Assembly (NCBI RefSeq): GCF_001543205.1
Contig: NZ_CP014162.1
Location: forward strand, 1,736,001-1,800,000
Direction of reading: 5' to 3'
DNA: 64,000 nucleotides
Origin: Aerococcus urinaeequi
Lineage (GTDB): Bacteria > Bacillota > Bacilli > Lactobacillales > Aerococcaceae
In this document: positions 18,903-27,460 of the stretch, in pieces
Numbering within the stretch: the stretch's first letter is position 1
Layout of the letters: every line of letters starts with the position of its first letter
The notes under the pieces: model-generated
The model's database searches: none
What the model saw: the letters and a program-made list of their open reading frames with translations, nothing else
What the model was told of the DNA's origin: nothing
Program-made: the position numbers and the translations under genes

Positions 18903-19664
18903 ATGGGTTTATTATATCAAGAATCAGTCAAAGTGCGTCACTACCATTGTAATGCATTAGGGGAGATGACACTTCCTGCTATCTTGGATATCATGTTGAT
19001 TGCATCCAATAATCAAGAAGCGACGATTCCAGAAGCGAAAGAAGGTTTCCGCCAAGAGGGTTGGGCTTGGATCATCACACAAAATCAAATAGACATCAAT
19101 CGTTTACCACGTTACAACGAGGATATCATTGCAGAAACCGAGGCAACAACTTACAACAAGTTTTTCAGCAAGCGTCATTACGCCTTGAAAACAAGTGACG
19201 GTCTAGTTTTGGCCCAAGCAGAGACAACATTCGCCTTAATCGACTTGAATCAACGGTCAATCGTCCGAATTCCAGAAATCGTTGCTGAATGGTATCAAGT
19301 TGAAAAAGAAGAAAGACCGAGTCGCCGTAAACGATTAAGTAAAGAAGTAGCACATGAATCAAAAGTTGACCGCTTTGAAGTAAAGTTCTTAGATATCGAT
19401 CTCAATAACCACGTAAATAACACTATCTACTTAAGGTGGATTACCAATTCACTAGGCATGGAATGGTTTGAAAAATATACACCAACCACCTTCACCATTG
19501 CCTATGAAAAGGAAATGTACTTGCATCAAGAAGGTGCCGTGCATTCTGACTTATCGACATTATCTAAAGACCTGAAATCGGATGGTACTTTCAACACGCA
19601 GCATGTCATCGATAGTGAAGATAACGCCCACTGTTTAGCAGAAATCACATGGCAGGTAAAATAA
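18903..19664 (+). CDS. Acyl-ACP thioesterase (FatA-like)
   Basis: 253 residues from the ATG at 18903, which has AAGGAGGT 5 nt upstream. An ATG at 18867 in the same frame lacks a site. It is a double hot-dog protein of the bacterial acyl-ACP thioesterase family. The second domain shows the active-site-like DLNNHVNNTIYLRW segment, matching the D/N-x-N-x-H-V-N-N pattern of plant and bacterial FatA/FatB. It releases free fatty acids from acyl-ACP. coaA follows 20 nt later, so the two are probably cotranscribed. Confidence 0.87.
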   Translation: MGLLYQESVKVRHYHCNALGEMTLPAILDIMLIASNNQEATIPEAKEGFRQEGWAWIITQNQIDINRLPRYNEDIIAETEATTYNKFFSKRHYALKTSDGLVLAQAETTFALIDLNQRSIVRIPEIVAEWYQVEKEERPSRRKRLSKEVAHESKVDRFEVKFLDIDLNNHVNNTIYLRWITNSLGMEWFEKYTPTTFTIAYEKEMYLHQEGAVHSDLSTLSKDLKSDGTFNTQHVIDSEDNAHCLAEITWQVK

Positions 19665-19684
19665 CCGGCTAGTTTGGAGTAAGT

Positions 19685-20620
19685 ATGCAAGTAAATAGAG
19701 ACTATTATATTATTGAACGAATGGAATGGAATCAATACTTAAAAGACTTAAAGGAAGAATTTGAGATCAAGCTGACCAATGAACAATTGGACCGGCTAAC
19801 ATCTTTAAATGATTCCCTATCTTTGAAAGATGCAAACGAAGTATACAAACCTTTAACCCAGTTGATTGCCATTTACCGTGAAAACTATAAGAACCTTGAA
19901 AGAAAGAGGGCCAATTTCTTCGGCATCACTGGAGAAATACCGCCCTTTATTATTGGCATTGCCGGTGGGGTAGCAGTTGGTAAAAGTACAACAGCTCGAT
20001 TGCTGAAACTCTTTTTAGCGCAAGCCTATCCTGATTTAAACGTCGAATTAGTGACTACAGACGGGTTCTTATACCCAAATGCAGTACTTGAAGAAAAAGG
20101 GTTAATGGACCGGAAAGGGTTCCCAGAATCTTATAATATGGAGGCCTTGGAAACTTTCTTAACAGATGTGAAAAGCAATAAAAGAGAAATCTATTATCCA
20201 AAGTATTCCCACTCCGTTTATGATATTGTAGAGGACGAGGAGAATGTATTGCGTAACCCTCAAATTCTAATAGTTGAAGGGATTAATGTCCTACAAACAT
20301 CAGAGAATAATACGGTTTATATGAGTGACTTCTGGGATCTGTCCGTCTACGTCGATGCAGATGAAAAGCAAATCGAGGAATGGTTCTACCAACGATTCAA
20401 CCTCTTAGTTGACCATGCCGTTGACCACCCGGATGACTTCTACTATCAATTTACCCAAGTGCCCCATGAAAAGGCCATGGAGAGAGCAGAGCATACTTGG
20501 AATAATATCAACCTGATTAACTTGCAGGAGTATATCTTACCAACACGCAATAGAGCCAATATTGTCATACATAAAGAAAAAGACCACTATATCAATGAGT
20601 TGTGGATCAAGAAATATTAG
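19685..20620 (+). CDS. coaA: Pantothenate kinase, type I
   Basis: Catalyses the first step of coenzyme A synthesis. 311 residues. The P-loop GGVAVGKST is at residues 94-102, followed by ELVTTDGFLYPN, RKGFPESY, YYPKYSHSVYDIV and LIVEGINVLQ, all typical of bacterial CoaA. A GGAG motif is upstream of the ATG. Its link with the upstream thioesterase suggests a common lipid/CoA transcript. Confidence 0.95.
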   Translation: MQVNRDYYIIERMEWNQYLKDLKEEFEIKLTNEQLDRLTSLNDSLSLKDANEVYKPLTQLIAIYRENYKNLERKRANFFGITGEIPPFIIGIAGGVAVGKSTTARLLKLFLAQAYPDLNVELVTTDGFLYPNAVLEEKGLMDRKGFPESYNMEALETFLTDVKSNKREIYYPKYSHSVYDIVEDEENVLRNPQILIVEGINVLQTSENNTVYMSDFWDLSVYVDADEKQIEEWFYQRFNLLVDHAVDHPDDFYYQFTQVPHEKAMERAEHTWNNINLINLQEYILPTRNRANIVIHKEKDHYINELWIKKY

Positions 20621-20634
20621 AAAGAAGGCGGATA

Positions 20635-21789
20635 GTGAAGAAGAAGTTTACTTGGCGAAGAATCGTCAGTTTGTTATTTGTAGTGATTGTCGGTTATTGG
20701 GCAATCAATAATTTCGGGTCAATCAAAGGGATATTTGATTCAATTATTGCTGTCACATTACCATTCATACTAGGTGCAGCTTTGGCCTTTATCCTGAATT
20801 TACCTTTGAAATTTTTTGAAAGGCATATGACTAAGCTAGTTGGGAAATATTACACTTGGTACAGGATCGTGGGGATTTTATTTGGTTACCTGATCGTCGC
20901 TGGGGTGATTGCCTTTATTATCTTCCTAGTAGTACCGGATTTACAGGAAACATTAGGATCATTTATTAGCCAAGTACCATCGGAAATCAATTTGCTCTAT
21001 AACAAAATTAATCAGTATATTGTAGATAATCCGCAAATACTAGAAACTGTTAACCAATTGGATGTGGACACCAATCAATTGAGAGACCAATTATTCTCAA
21101 TCGTTCAATCTTTTACATCAGGTATTTTGGATACCACATTTAGTCTTGTTGGTAACCTTGTGAACGGCGTCTTTAATGCATTTGTAGCCATTATCTTTGG
21201 TACGTCAATCCTATTTAAAAAGGAAACCTTAACCAGACAATTTAAAAAGATTATTTACGGCACTATGCCTAAGCACTGGGCCAACTTTACCGTCAACTTA
21301 GGCGCTGAAGCCAATCAAACCTTTGGCCATTATGTGTCTGGACAGGTAACTGAAGCCTTTATTTTACTGGTATTAGTCTTTACCGGAATGACCATTTTCA
21401 ACTTCCCGTTCACCTTATCGATCTCGGTCCTAACTGGTGCAATGGCTTTGGTCCCTATCTACGGGGCCATCATGGGTGGGGTTGTCGGCTTCTTCCTAAT
21501 CGCTGTTGTTGATGTTGTCCAAGCTATTTGGTTTATCATTTTCATTATTGTTGTCCAGCAAGTTGAAGGGAATATCATATACCCACGAGTTGTCGGTGGG
21601 TCAGTCGGTCTACCAGGCATTTGGGTTTTATTCTCAGTAACCGTTTCAGGTGCCTTCTTCGGCCTAGCCGGAATGTTACTATCAGTGCCGATTTTTGCCC
21701 TATGCTACAAACTGGCATCCGCAACCATCAATTACAATTTAGACCAAGACAATATCAAAGTAACCACAGAAACCAATAATCTTAAATAA
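20635..21789 (+). CDS. AI-2E family transporter (YdiK/YtvI-like permease)
   Basis: About 384 residues with eight hydrophobic segments, typical of the AI-2E/PerM family. Conserved parts include LPFILGAALAFILNLPL, SGQVTEAFILLVLVF and the C-terminal VEGNIIYPRVVGGSVGLPGIWVL. I favour the GTG at 20635, which begins with KKKFTWRR after coaA ends. A GTG at 20602 in the same frame would overlap coaA by 19 nt and has no ribosome site. The substrate is unknown. Family members include Na+/H+ antiporters, and the AI-2 name should not be taken literally. Confidence 0.85.
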   Translation: MKKKFTWRRIVSLLFVVIVGYWAINNFGSIKGIFDSIIAVTLPFILGAALAFILNLPLKFFERHMTKLVGKYYTWYRIVGILFGYLIVAGVIAFIIFLVVPDLQETLGSFISQVPSEINLLYNKINQYIVDNPQILETVNQLDVDTNQLRDQLFSIVQSFTSGILDTTFSLVGNLVNGVFNAFVAIIFGTSILFKKETLTRQFKKIIYGTMPKHWANFTVNLGAEANQTFGHYVSGQVTEAFILLVLVFTGMTIFNFPFTLSISVLTGAMALVPIYGAIMGGVVGFFLIAVVDVVQAIWFIIFIIVVQQVEGNIIYPRVVGGSVGLPGIWVLFSVTVSGAFFGLAGMLLSVPIFALCYKLASATINYNLDQDNIKVTTETNNLK

Positions 21790-21814
21790 AATCTATTGAC
21801 TAGTAATTCTTGCA

Positions 21815-21848
21815 AAAGGGCGGTAACAGCACTGTTATCGCCCTTTTT
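21815..21848 (+). terminator. Terminator after the AI-2E family gene
   Basis: AAAGGGCG pairs with CGCCCTTT, with an inner ACAG/CTGT pair and a T-run at 21844-21850. Confidence 0.88.
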
Positions 21849-21921
21849 TACTACCTGTAAGTAATTCTTTTCCCAAATTCGTCTTAGAAAGGTCATATCA
21901 AAATGGTTTTCTTGTACACAA

Positions 21922-21970
21922 AAAATAGTGCTGGTGGAAATGATTGTGCATTTTCCACCAACACTATTTT
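21922..21970 (-). terminator. Terminator of the ABC exporter operon
   Basis: AAAATAGTG-C-TGGTGGAAA at 21922-21940 pairs with TTTCCACCA-A-CACTATTTT at 21952-21970. On the minus strand the stem is followed by six T residues, so it ends the leftward exporter genes. Confidence 0.85.
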
Positions 21971-21999
21971 CTTTTGCACGATTGTATGCGTATCGTTTA

Positions 22000-23829
22000 T
22001 TAAGAATATCCCATTGAAACGTCCATTGGTGTTTCTTCTGAGAATTGACTATTGTATAAATCAGCGTAGAAGCCGTCTGCTGCCATTAATTCATCATGGG
22101 TACCATGTTCAGTGATATTCCCTTGTTGCATAACTAGAATCAAGTCAGCGTCACGAATCGTTGATAAACGGTGGGCAATTACGAAGCTCGTTCTGCCTTC
22201 CATAATCTTATTCATAGCTTCTTGAATCAATTTTTCAAGACGGGTATCTACTGATGATGTCGCTTCATCCAAGATTAAGATATCTGGATCCGCAATCACG
22301 GCACGAGCGATAGTCATCAATTGTTTTTGTCCTAATGAAATATTGTTAGCTTCTTCATTGATTGCCATTTCATAACCGCCAGGTAGGGTGTTGATGAAAT
22401 GGTCAACGTTGGCAACTTCTGCTGCTTCTTGGACTTCATAGTCATTAGCATCTAACTTACCGAAACGAATATTTTCTAAGACAGTATCAGTGTATAACCA
22501 AGCATCTTGTAATACCATACCAAAGTGCTTGCGTAATTCCCCGCGTGTCATTGATTTAGTAGGTACACCATCAATTTTAATCGCACCAGCATCCACGTCA
22601 TAGAAACGCATCAACAAGTTGATTAAAGTCGTTTTACCTGCACCAGTTGGTCCTACAATGGCCACTGTTTGACCAGGCTCAACTTTGAATGAGATATCTT
22701 GCATCAAGGGTTTCTCTGGGTCATAACCGAAGCGAACGTGGTCGAATTCAACAGCACCAGTAACTTTCGCTGGTAGGTGGCCGGTAACTTCTTCTTGGAT
22801 CTCATTTTCCTCGTCTAAGAAGTCGAAGACACGGTGGGCTGCAGCTAGGGCTGATTGTAAGACACCAGATAGTTGGGTCAACATTTGAATCGGTTGGGTA
22901 ATTTGCATCACGTATTGGACCAAGGCTTGTAGATTACCAACTGTCAACTTCCCAGCAAGGGTATATAAACCACCGGCAATCGCAGTGGCCACGTAACCCA
23001 AGTTACTAACCGTATTCAGTAACGGCATCATTAGAGACGATAGGAAGCTGGCTCTAAAACCGTAATCCCGCAATTGTTGGTTTCGGCGTTCGAATTCTGC
23101 CACCGATTCCTCTTGACGACTGTATACCTTGATTTCAGTGAAACCTGACAACTGCTCTTGCGTATAACCAAATAAGTTCCCCAAGGCATTCGCTTGATTT
23201 TGGAAGGCTGATTGCGATTGGTTAATAATCAGCTTAGCAAAAAGGAATGACAATGGAATTGTGGTCACAATAATTAAGGCGAGGTGCCATTGGATAATGA
23301 ACATGGAAATAACCGCAAAGGAAATCCCAAGAATCGCATTCACAAACTGAATAAAGGACTGTTGCAAAGCATTAGTAATTGAATCAATATCATTGGTCAT
23401 TCGGGATAAGACATCACCCGTTGGATGGCTGTCAAAATAAGAAACAGGCATGTTGTTGGCTTTCTTAGCCACATCGTTACGAAGGTCGTAAATAGCATTT
23501 TGTACCACGTTTGTTAGCCAATACTGACCTAAGTATTGACCCGACCAGAAGAAGCAACCACGGATAAAGTAAAGTAGGGCAATATAACCAACGTAATCAT
23601 AGTTGATACCTGCACCAGGTACTTGGTTCATCAAATCCACTACATTACTGGTTAATTCAGTGATAGCTAAACCAAGTACGATAGGTTCTAAAACACCGGC
23701 AATATTCATCCAAACAGTGGCAAACATGGCCAAGAAGAATTGGCCTTTATAGGGTTTGATATACCGCCATAGGTTACCTAAGATTTCCTTAGTTGGAATT
23801 TCTCGTTTTTCAATTTCTGTATTAGCCAC
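22000..23829 (-). CDS. Heterodimeric ABC multidrug exporter, subunit with consensus Walker B
   Basis: 609 residues: six transmembrane helices, then an NBD. Walker A is GPTGAGKTT, Walker B LILDEATSSVD has the catalytic Glu, and the switch His is in VIAHRLST. The signature is ISLGQKQ instead of LSGGQ. Together with the partner this gives one consensus and one degenerate ATP site, as in TM287/288 and BmrCD. The start is GTG at 23829, overlapping the upstream subunit gene by 8 nt. Substrate unknown; drug or lipid export is the family norm. Confidence 0.9.
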   Translation of the reverse strand: MANTEIEKREIPTKEILGNLWRYIKPYKGQFFLAMFATVWMNIAGVLEPIVLGLAITELTSNVVDLMNQVPGAGINYDYVGYIALLYFIRGCFFWSGQYLGQYWLTNVVQNAIYDLRNDVAKKANNMPVSYFDSHPTGDVLSRMTNDIDSITNALQQSFIQFVNAILGISFAVISMFIIQWHLALIIVTTIPLSFLFAKLIINQSQSAFQNQANALGNLFGYTQEQLSGFTEIKVYSRQEESVAEFERRNQQLRDYGFRASFLSSLMMPLLNTVSNLGYVATAIAGGLYTLAGKLTVGNLQALVQYVMQITQPIQMLTQLSGVLQSALAAAHRVFDFLDEENEIQEEVTGHLPAKVTGAVEFDHVRFGYDPEKPLMQDISFKVEPGQTVAIVGPTGAGKTTLINLLMRFYDVDAGAIKIDGVPTKSMTRGELRKHFGMVLQDAWLYTDTVLENIRFGKLDANDYEVQEAAEVANVDHFINTLPGGYEMAINEEANNISLGQKQLMTIARAVIADPDILILDEATSSVDTRLEKLIQEAMNKIMEGRTSFVIAHRLSTIRDADLILVMQQGNITEHGTHDELMAADGFYADLYNSQFSEETPMDVSMGYS

Positions 23830-25561
23830 GATTTAATTCCTCCTCACTTAATTGAGATGATGCAATTTCATAGTAAAGTTCAGACGTTTTAAGCAATTCT
23901 TTATGAGTACCGCGCGCTGCCACTTCACCCTCATCTAGGACGATGATTTGATCAGCATGGATAATGGAACTTACACGTTGGGCAACGATGATAGTTGTTG
24001 CATTCTGTGTTTCGTCTTTTAAGGCTTGGCGCACTGCAGCATCAGTCTTGTAGTCTAGTGCTGAAAACGAGTCATCAAAGATGTAAATTTCTCGGTCCGC
24101 GATAATGGAACGGGCAATAGACAAACGTTGTTTTTGTCCACCAGATAGGTTGGCCCCACCTTCATCTAAATGAGTCGCATATTTGGTTTCCAAACGGTTA
24201 ATAAATTCAGAAGCCTGCGCCACGTTAGTCGCTCGGTCCAGGTCCATATCATCCGCATTGAATTTACCATAACGTAAGTTTTCCGCGATATCCCCAGTAA
24301 ATAGTAGGGCTTTTTGCGGTGTATACCCAATTTTTGATCGTAAAGCATTCAATTCATAGTTTCGAACGTCAATCCCGTCAATTAAAATCTGACCCTTACT
24401 CACGTCGTAGAAACGTGGGATTAACTTAACAATCGTTGATTTACCAGATCCAGTTGACCCAATAAAAGCCACCGTTTCACCAGGATTTGTTTTAAAGGAA
24501 ATGTTCCGTAGAACGGGCTTAGAAGCATCTGGATAAGCAAAGTCAACGTCACGGAATTCTAGGGTACCAAATTCATCAGATTCAGTAATAGCCACTTGTG
24601 GATCAGGTGAAGCAACTGTAATTGGCATATCCATCACCTCTCGTAATCGACCAGCTGAAACCGCCGCACGTGGGTACATCATAAAAATGTTGGCAAACAT
24701 TAATAATGAGAATAATGCGTGGAAAACGTACTCGATAAAGGCAACCATGATACCGACTTGCATAGAACCAGTCTCAATCAAGCCAGCCCCAAACCAAAGG
24801 ATCGCAATAATCACGGTATTCAATAATAGAGAGAATAGGGCCGGTGTAACCGCGATGGTTTTGAATAATTTACCAGATTGTTTCTTGTAAGATTGGTTAA
24901 CGTCTTTAAACCGGCCTTCTTGGAAGTGCTCATTATTGAAGGCACGGATTACACGTAAACCAGTAATGTTTTCCCGTAGAATCCGGTTGATATTATCTAA
25001 ACTTGCCTGTTGTTTTTCGGAAATCGGCAAAGTGTATTTGGCAATAAAAATCACAGATAAGATGATAATAATAGAAACGGGAATCACGTAGATTCCTAAT
25101 GCTGGTGAAATGGAGAAGATCATAATGATCGAGAAAATTAGCATCATAGGCGATACTAGGCCTTGTTTTAAAGTCATCTCCATAAATTGTAAAATCACAA
25201 AGGCATCGGTTGAAATACGGGTCGTTAAAGATGCCACACCTAACTCTTGAAACTCATGGTGAGATAGGTTTTGCATTTTCTTGTAGGCGTCATTTCGGAT
25301 GTTCATAACCATATCATTGACGATATTAGAAACCGTATAAGCGGTAATCGTCCGTGAAACGAGGGATAGTACCACCAATCCCATCATTATCCATGTATAG
25401 CGCCATAATAAAGGGATATTCTGGGTAATAATGGCATTATCAATCATTTGCGCTAATAGGGTAGGTAAGCCAATCATTACTGCTGCGGTCCCAAAGGTGG
25501 CAATGAATGTGATCAGCAATTTACCAGGGTATTTTTTAACGTATTTCCAGATAAAATTCAA
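23822..25561 (-). CDS. Heterodimeric ABC multidrug exporter, subunit with degenerate Walker B
   Basis: 579 residues: six transmembrane helices plus NBD. Walker A is GSTGSGKST and the signature LSGGQKQR is intact. Walker B reads IYIFDDSFSALD, with Asp where the catalytic Glu should be, and the switch residue is Gln (IVAQRVSS). These are the TM287-like changes, and they complement those of the partner gene. The start codon is TTG at 25561, preceded by AAGGAGGAG. Confidence 0.9.
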   Translation of the reverse strand: MNFIWKYVKKYPGKLLITFIATFGTAAVMIGLPTLLAQMIDNAIITQNIPLLWRYTWIMMGLVVLSLVSRTITAYTVSNIVNDMVMNIRNDAYKKMQNLSHHEFQELGVASLTTRISTDAFVILQFMEMTLKQGLVSPMMLIFSIIMIFSISPALGIYVIPVSIIIILSVIFIAKYTLPISEKQQASLDNINRILRENITGLRVIRAFNNEHFQEGRFKDVNQSYKKQSGKLFKTIAVTPALFSLLLNTVIIAILWFGAGLIETGSMQVGIMVAFIEYVFHALFSLLMFANIFMMYPRAAVSAGRLREVMDMPITVASPDPQVAITESDEFGTLEFRDVDFAYPDASKPVLRNISFKTNPGETVAFIGSTGSGKSTIVKLIPRFYDVSKGQILIDGIDVRNYELNALRSKIGYTPQKALLFTGDIAENLRYGKFNADDMDLDRATNVAQASEFINRLETKYATHLDEGGANLSGGQKQRLSIARSIIADREIYIFDDSFSALDYKTDAAVRQALKDETQNATTIIVAQRVSSIIHADQIIVLDEGEVAARGTHKELLKTSELYYEIASSQLSEEELNRG

Positions 25562-25636
25562 ATGTTCTCCTCCTTAAACTTATTTTGCCTAGTAGTCATT
25601 GAAAAATATAAAGAATAAATTATCGCCAAAGTGAAT

Positions 25637-25664
25637 AAAAGGCAGACCGAAATCGGTCTGCTTT
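25637..25664 (-). terminator. Terminator after the ABC-F gene
   Basis: GCAGACCGA at 25642-25650 pairs with TCGGTCTGC at 25653-25661. A-rich and T-rich flanks on both sides let it work for leftward transcription from the ABC-F gene. Confidence 0.8.
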
Positions 25665-25691
25665 TATCAGTTTGTGTTTTAACAACACTAT

Positions 25692-27323
25692 TTATTCAGC
25701 GTATAATTTTTGGATGCGGTCTTGCACATCTTTATTGTCTAAAAATTCTTCGTAAGTAGTATCCATACGGTCAACCACACCATTTGGTGTTACATGGATG
25801 ATACGGTTAGCGATTGTTTGGATAAACTCACGGTCATGAGAAGTGAATAATTCGACTTCTTTAAATTTGATTAAGCCCTCATTAAGACTAGAAATAGATT
25901 CCAAGTCCAAGTGATTTGTTGGGTCATCCATTACCAATACATTGGCTTTAGATAACATCATCTTAGATAACATACAACGAACACGTTCCCCACCCGATAA
26001 TACATCTAGGTTTTTGTTTACTTCGTCACCAGAGAATAACATACGACCTAAGAATGAACGTAAGAATGTGTTATCTTCTTCCTCTGGACCATTGGCGAAT
26101 TGACGTAACCAATCAAGGATACTTTGTTGGCTGTTTTCAAATTCATCTGAGTTATCTCGTGCCAGGTAAGTTTGACTTGTAGTGACACCCCATTTGTATG
26201 AACCTGAGTCTGGTTCCATATTCCCTGTGATGATTTCCATTAAAGCAGTAGTTGAGATATCGTTACGAGATACAAAAGCTACTTTATCTTTTGGACGGAT
26301 AATGAATGATACATTATCTAATACTTTCACGCCATCAATTGTTTTAGAAAGGTTTTCTACTGTTAGTACATCATTACCAATTTCACGTTCTGGCTCGAAT
26401 CCAACAAATGGGTATTTACGGCTTGAAGGACGAATGTCATCCAATTCGATTTTCTCCAATGTTTTCTTACGAGAAGTCGCTTGTTTTGATTTAGATGCGT
26501 TGGCAGAGAAGCGGGCGATAAAGTCTTGTAACTCTTTCACTTTCTCTTCTTTTTTCGCATTTGCATCAGCTTGTAATTTAGCAGCTAATTCTGAAGATTG
26601 TTTCCAGAAGTCGTAGTTACCAACGTAAAGTTGAATTTTACCGTAGTCTACGTCACAGATGTGGGTACATACCTTGTTTAGGAAGTAACGGTCATGGGAA
26701 ACAACTAATACAGTGTTCGGGAAGTTGATGATATATTCAGCTAACCATTCGATGGTGTCTGAATCCAAACCGTTTGTCGGCTCATCTAGTAGTAAGACGT
26801 CAGGTTCACCGAATAGTGCTTGTGCAAGTAAGACTTTTACTTTTTCTTGCTCAGCTAATTCGCTCATTGTTTGGTAGTGCATGCCTTCGCCAATACCTAA
26901 ACCACGTAATAATTGTGATGCTTCATTTTCAGCATCCCAACCATTCATTTCAGCAAATTCAGCTTCTAATTCACCAGCGCGAATACCGTCTTCTTCAGAG
27001 AAGTCAGCTTTAGCGTATAGGGCATCTTTTTCTTCACGAACTGTGTAAAGACGTTTGTTACCCATGATAACAGTGTCTAAAACTGTGTATTCTTCAAAAC
27101 CAAAGTGATTTTGGCTTAAAACTGATAGGCGTTCGTCGTCACCCATTGATACGTTACCAGTTGTTGGGCTTAATTCGCCAGATAATACTTTTAAGAAGGT
27201 AGATTTACCCGCTCCGTTGGCACCGATAATGCCGTAGCAGTTCTCAGGTGTGAATTTTAAGTTTACTTCATCATACAATTTACGACTTGCAAATTGTACA
27301 CTTACATTATTTACAGTTAACAT
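25692..27323 (-). CDS. ykpA: ABC-F family ATPase, YkpA/YbiT type
   Basis: 543 residues with two NBDs and no membrane segments. Such proteins act on ribosomes or other cytoplasmic targets. Similarity to B. subtilis YkpA is close over the whole length (for example the linker FSANASKSKQATSRKK). Walker A1 is GANGAGKST and Walker B1 is LLLDEPTNGLD. The first signature is degenerate (SELAEQEKVKV), Walker A2 is non-canonical (SRNDISTTAL), and Walker B2 has Asp for Glu (MDDPTNHLD). The second signature LSGGERVR is intact. The result is one consensus and one weak ATP site. Confidence 0.9.
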   Translation of the reverse strand: MLTVNNVSVQFASRKLYDEVNLKFTPENCYGIIGANGAGKSTFLKVLSGELSPTTGNVSMGDDERLSVLSQNHFGFEEYTVLDTVIMGNKRLYTVREEKDALYAKADFSEEDGIRAGELEAEFAEMNGWDAENEASQLLRGLGIGEGMHYQTMSELAEQEKVKVLLAQALFGEPDVLLLDEPTNGLDSDTIEWLAEYIINFPNTVLVVSHDRYFLNKVCTHICDVDYGKIQLYVGNYDFWKQSSELAAKLQADANAKKEEKVKELQDFIARFSANASKSKQATSRKKTLEKIELDDIRPSSRKYPFVGFEPEREIGNDVLTVENLSKTIDGVKVLDNVSFIIRPKDKVAFVSRNDISTTALMEIITGNMEPDSGSYKWGVTTSQTYLARDNSDEFENSQQSILDWLRQFANGPEEEDNTFLRSFLGRMLFSGDEVNKNLDVLSGGERVRCMLSKMMLSKANVLVMDDPTNHLDLESISSLNEGLIKFKEVELFTSHDREFIQTIANRIIHVTPNGVVDRMDTTYEEFLDNKDVQDRIQKLYAE

Positions 27324-27388
27324 CTTGATCCTCTTTCTTCCATAAGATTCGTGGCGTAAAACGCCTGACCATACTCATGGTACATGAT

Positions 27389-27428
27389 TAGCACCCTTGA
27401 ATCAAATACATTTAATCCAAAGGTGCTA
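27389..27428. other. Imperfect inverted repeat between ppk and the ABC-F gene
   Basis: TAGCACC at 27389-27395 pairs with GGTGCTA at 27422-27428, and an imperfect ATCAAAT/ATTTAAT core forms the inner part. The T-run lies on the plus side, although both flanking genes read leftward. It could be a weak terminator or another element. Confidence 0.35.
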
Positions 27429-27460
27429 TTTTTATTGCGACCGATTATTAAAATCCGTCA

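Noticed and set aside
21903-22115. A 70-codon plus-strand frame downstream of the AI-2E family gene
   Set aside because: It runs through the exporter terminator hairpin and into the antisense of the exporter gene.
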